64,000 bases of DNA, from the NCBI GenBank assembly GCA_910588625.1, contig CAJUQN010000004.1, positions 26,187 to 90,186 on the forward strand, given 5' to 3'. Shown piece after piece: positions 62,801 through 64,000 of the stretch (positions within the stretch are counted from its first letter, which is position 1; every line of letters starts with the position of its first letter). A program made the position numbers and the translations under genes. Under the pieces are notes generated by a model, which saw nothing but the letters and a program-made list of their open reading frames with translations, had not been told where the DNA came from and made no database searches. This stretch comes from an uncultured Oscillospiraceae bacterium (GTDB lineage Bacteria; Bacillota; Clostridia; Oscillospirales; Oscillospiraceae).

Positions 62801-62941
62801 CATTGGGCGAAGGACTCTGTAAACAAAGCCTTTACCCTTGGATGGTTGGAATATACAGAAGTATTTGATCCGGGAAGAATCGTAACAACTGGCGAAATGG
62901 TCGATTTGATACAAGAAGTTTTCCGATGGAATAACGAATAA
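59858..62941 (+). CDS. Large surface protein: beta-helix, Big2, InlB-type repeats, SLH
   Basis: The 1027-residue protein has a signal peptide (HLLTALFVAVMVMLLTLPAF, cut after AFAA). A right-handed beta-helix region covers about 80-290. A Big2 Ig-like domain follows (about 355-430: LTLYVGEADTLTATL, IQWTSSDPSVASV). Five InlB-type B repeats run from about 440 to 830; they share a GGT, YEQGSSVTLTA, GYRFIAWTE and AxF pattern. The C-terminal 170 residues carry S-layer homology modules (SPFRDVESGAWYEAAVGTLQ, HWAKDSVNKAFTLGWLEY). It is probably held on the cell wall by SLH binding and may act as an adhesin. AGGAGGT precedes ATG 59858. Confidence 0.9.
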   Translation: MNTTNCKRGSQNRQPHRNHLLTALFVAVMVMLLTLPAFAAETAVSESTPDWLENPADENGTFIDEVGATEPTLGPVSTLEELLDAIANANANDVIEFDASIQAYSGSNLVLGRADCPVTLRRTTSEARLSLGSLEVEDVIVQNITFDGAGVQSYSPILFVSSPSQFITDCNFINCIGGAALEIDYNCDTNIQLCNFANNTGTSGSHIRLGCRSAHIWGCTFTDGFASDRGPVYMRTQGRTELSGCTISGNAAGTMGGGIYLEGGELYISGCKIYGNTANGVADDITKDYTSLLSLADNYAALVELYKPDGVVPNRWTVDSHYDNNLGTDYMRADMIFSMSFADNEPSPPPSPASITLDQSELTLYVGEADTLTATLYPEGTNSSIQWTSSDPSVASVTESGLIIAHSAGTTSIIATATVGGASASCLVTVQEVPATTYSISISVSPTEGGTVSGSGQYEEGATATVTAVANEGFRFLEWAEAGTQISTAANLTFTVTSDRTLTAIFEPISEPAPGPTPKHTYTINVSAAEGGTASGGGEYEQGSSVTLTATPENGYRFIAWTESNEQISSDESYTFIADRDRTIIAYFVPTCTISIGATVGGTISTGTTAEGTSGGFGGEFLKGSSMTCTAIPDSGYLFAGWTENGEQVSVDESITIIVERDLSLVANFKPISKPTYTINVSTTEGGTVSGEGEYEQGSSVTLTAIPANGYRFIAWTENDEQISTDENFKFIADHDRTLVAIFMPISKPTYTVHVSSAQGGTVEGSGSYKEGETVTVNAVPDNGYRFRRWEENSVQVSTEARYSFAAETDRMLVAVFELIPQSGQDSTYVPGTPSTSYRPNGGNTQPTTTSLPSRTEVQAPTLTNGKITLLAPDNLFWGGYKTGRDNGAGTVTRADLAQLVYFMMDTESVKIHGVTQSPFRDVESGAWYEAAVGTLQNAGIMVGCGDDLFCPDRTLTWGELLTVFARFTEDEPLTEYYTGEHWAKDSVNKAFTLGWLEYTEVFDPGRIVTTGEMVDLIQEVFRWNNE
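61417..61545 (+). repeat. Direct DNA repeat within the surface protein gene, copy 1
   Basis: Matches 61882-62010 with roughly nine differences in 129 bases, at an offset of 465 bases. It encodes the second InlB-type repeat. Confidence 0.85.
61882..62010 (+). repeat. Direct DNA repeat within the surface protein gene, copy 2
   Basis: Second copy, encoding the fourth InlB-type repeat. Such similarity at DNA level points to recent duplication or gene conversion and allows loss of repeats by recombination. Confidence 0.85.
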
Positions 62942-62980
62942 GATATTGCCCCCGGATTTACCGGGGGGCAATATCTGTTC
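62941..62980. terminator. Bidirectional terminator after the surface protein gene
   Basis: AGATATTGCCCCCGG pairs with CCGGGGGGCAATATCT around ATTTA (one extra G in the right arm). It separates the convergent surface protein and DUF262 genes. Confidence 0.85.
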
Positions 62981-62989
62981 CAACAGCAA

Positions 62990-64000
62990 TTATGCGGTCT
63001 GCTCCGGGAAAGCGGAGCCATACACCGCATGATCTTCCTCCTCGAATTGTTCTGAATCGTCCATATCATCAACGCCTTTCGGGTCAGGTCCCTCCGTCTC
63101 GTCTGTTGCCGGGAGCAAAGACCGCATAACATCCCGCCGTGTCTGCACCGAAGTAGGCTTTGCGCTGCCAGCAGATACCGTGTGATTGTACTCCGGAGAT
63201 ATAGAAGGGTGCCCACCGAAGAACTCGGTCAGGGTGCGGTTGATCTCGTCCTGGCTCACACCATTTTCGACTGCAAGACAGCAGTAATAGGCGCAACTGA
63301 TGAAGTGCGTTCTACCCTTGACAGTGCGGAGAACCTTATTGTTGACATCAATCAGGCTCCTGACGAACACCACATAGGCGTCCAGCCCAGAGCTAATCGT
63401 GTCCAGAATTTCACCGTCAACCTCGACTTTGCTGGCCCACTCCCGGAAGGGCTTGGTGGAGAAGTCAGGGGATTCCTCTGTGATTAGCTGGTAAAGCTGC
63501 ATGGCAATCATCTCGTCCGTGAACCGTTTCCGGCCAGCCTCCGATACTACGAACTGAATCGCCTTGTGCTTGGCGAGCTGCTGGAAGGTCGTCAGGCTGG
63601 GGACATTGGCACGGGTCAGCTCAATAGCACTCAAAGGCTTGCCGTTATTCAGCCTGCGGAAGAACTCTCTGATTTCCGTTTCGGTCATTCCCTCATAATA
63701 GTAAATCGTGAGGTTATAATCCTTAATTCGATCCTGCGCCCATTCGGGCAACTGCGAAAAATACAGTCCGCTGACATCTTCCACGCACCCGTTGTCATCT
63801 ACGACAGTAGGGGTCTCGGGAGTCAACGCAAATTCATCGTGGAGATATTCGCTGATGGCATTGGACCGCTGCTTTCCGTCCAAGCTGTCATAAACGCCGT
63901 TTTCGTCACGGGTAAAGTACATGGCAGGGATCGCATAGCCATAAATCATGCTGTGGATCAGGAGGGATTTTTTCTCTGCATCCCACACAAGATTGCGCTG
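62990..64000 (-). CDS. DUF262 domain protein, cut by the window end
   Basis: The visible 336 or so codons include RNLVWDAEKKSLLIHSMIYG at the very edge, IPAMYF, and the key motif YDSLDGKQRSNAISEYL, all typical of the ParB-like DUF262 domain found in GmrSD-type restriction enzymes and other NTP-binding proteins. The frame stays open to base 64000, so the true N-terminus lies outside. The C-terminal part ends acidic (ADDMDDSEQFEEEDHAVYG-like) and shows no HNH nuclease (DUF1524) domain. A defence role is possible, but a standalone DUF262 has no settled function. Confidence 0.8.
   Translation of the reverse strand, partial: QRNLVWDAEKKSLLIHSMIYGYAIPAMYFTRDENGVYDSLDGKQRSNAISEYLHDEFALTPETPTVVDDNGCVEDVSGLYFSQLPEWAQDRIKDYNLTIYYYEGMTETEIREFFRRLNNGKPLSAIELTRANVPSLTTFQQLAKHKAIQFVVSEAGRKRFTDEMIAMQLYQLITEESPDFSTKPFREWASKVEVDGEILDTISSGLDAYVVFVRSLIDVNNKVLRTVKGRTHFISCAYYCCLAVENGVSQDEINRTLTEFFGGHPSISPEYNHTVSAGSAKPTSVQTRRDVMRSLLPATDETEGPDPKGVDDMDDSEQFEEEDHAVYGSAFPEQTA

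Noticed and set aside
49262..64000. Right end of the Tn7-like element
   Set aside because: I looked for the TGTCG-GGGG-AAT motif in either orientation and found no convincing copy, so no right boundary is called.

Overview
The window looks like a chromosomal segment of a GC-rich, spore-forming gut Clostridium, most likely Oscillospiraceae (Flavonifractor/Lawsonibacter/Intestinimonas-like). The reasons are the complete spoIIIAA-AH operon with a sigmaE-like promoter, a SpoIID/LytB protein, a T-box tyrS, the nusB-xseAB-ispA-dxs-tlyA-nadK-argR-recN order typical of Clostridia, an ANTAR regulator beside glnA, ppdK, and the DapL route to diaminopimelate. Genus is an inference; there is no rRNA in the window to settle it.

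Layout. (1) 1-600: a decayed IS630-family transposase. (2) 772-3575, minus: queA and a SpoIID/LytB protein. (3) 3777-7221, plus: asd-dapA-dapB, a deaminase-like gene and a tautomerase. (4) 7261-8812, minus: tyrS with a Tyr T-box leader and its own promoter. (5) 8820-19606, minus: nusB, tsaD paralogue, xseA, xseB, ispA, PAP2-like, dxs, tlyA, nadK, argR, recN, HAD phosphatase, nearly all overlapping or a few bases apart. (6) 19797-25219, minus: the SpoIIIA export/feeding-tube complex genes followed by an Asp23 gene. (7) 25256-29243, plus: OmpR-type two-component system, an unknown exported protein, and a C39-like peptidase. (8) 29295-41138, minus: nitrogen and lysine metabolism: gltD, gltB, dapL, dapF, ANTAR regulator, glnA, purF. 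(9) 41454-44087, plus: ppdK.

From about 44.1 kb base composition drops visibly and the content becomes accessory. A four-gene Tn7-like transposition module (tnsA, tnsB, tnsC, tniQ; each gene overlapping the next) starts just downstream of ppdK, preceded by inverted repeats whose tips read TGTCG...CGACA and by a cluster of CCCCAAAAG motifs. On the opposite strand follow plasmid-like genes: an SF2 helicase, a ParB-family protein, a possible Rep protein, a primase/helicase-like protein and a serine resolvase. After these come four unknown overlapping genes, a 1027-residue signal-peptide/beta-helix/InlB-repeat/SLH surface protein, and a DUF262 protein cut by the window end. The far transposon end was not found, so the element may continue past 64 kb or may be shorter than the whole island.

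How the parts fit: asd-dapA-dapB with dapL and dapF make all enzymes from aspartyl phosphate to meso-diaminopimelate. glnA-gltBD is the GS-GOGAT cycle, with an ANTAR antiterminator candidate next to a terminator in the glnA leader. The most unusual part of the window is the Tn7-like module with a very short TnsA and an adjacent replicon-like gene set; no CRISPR-Cas genes accompany it.
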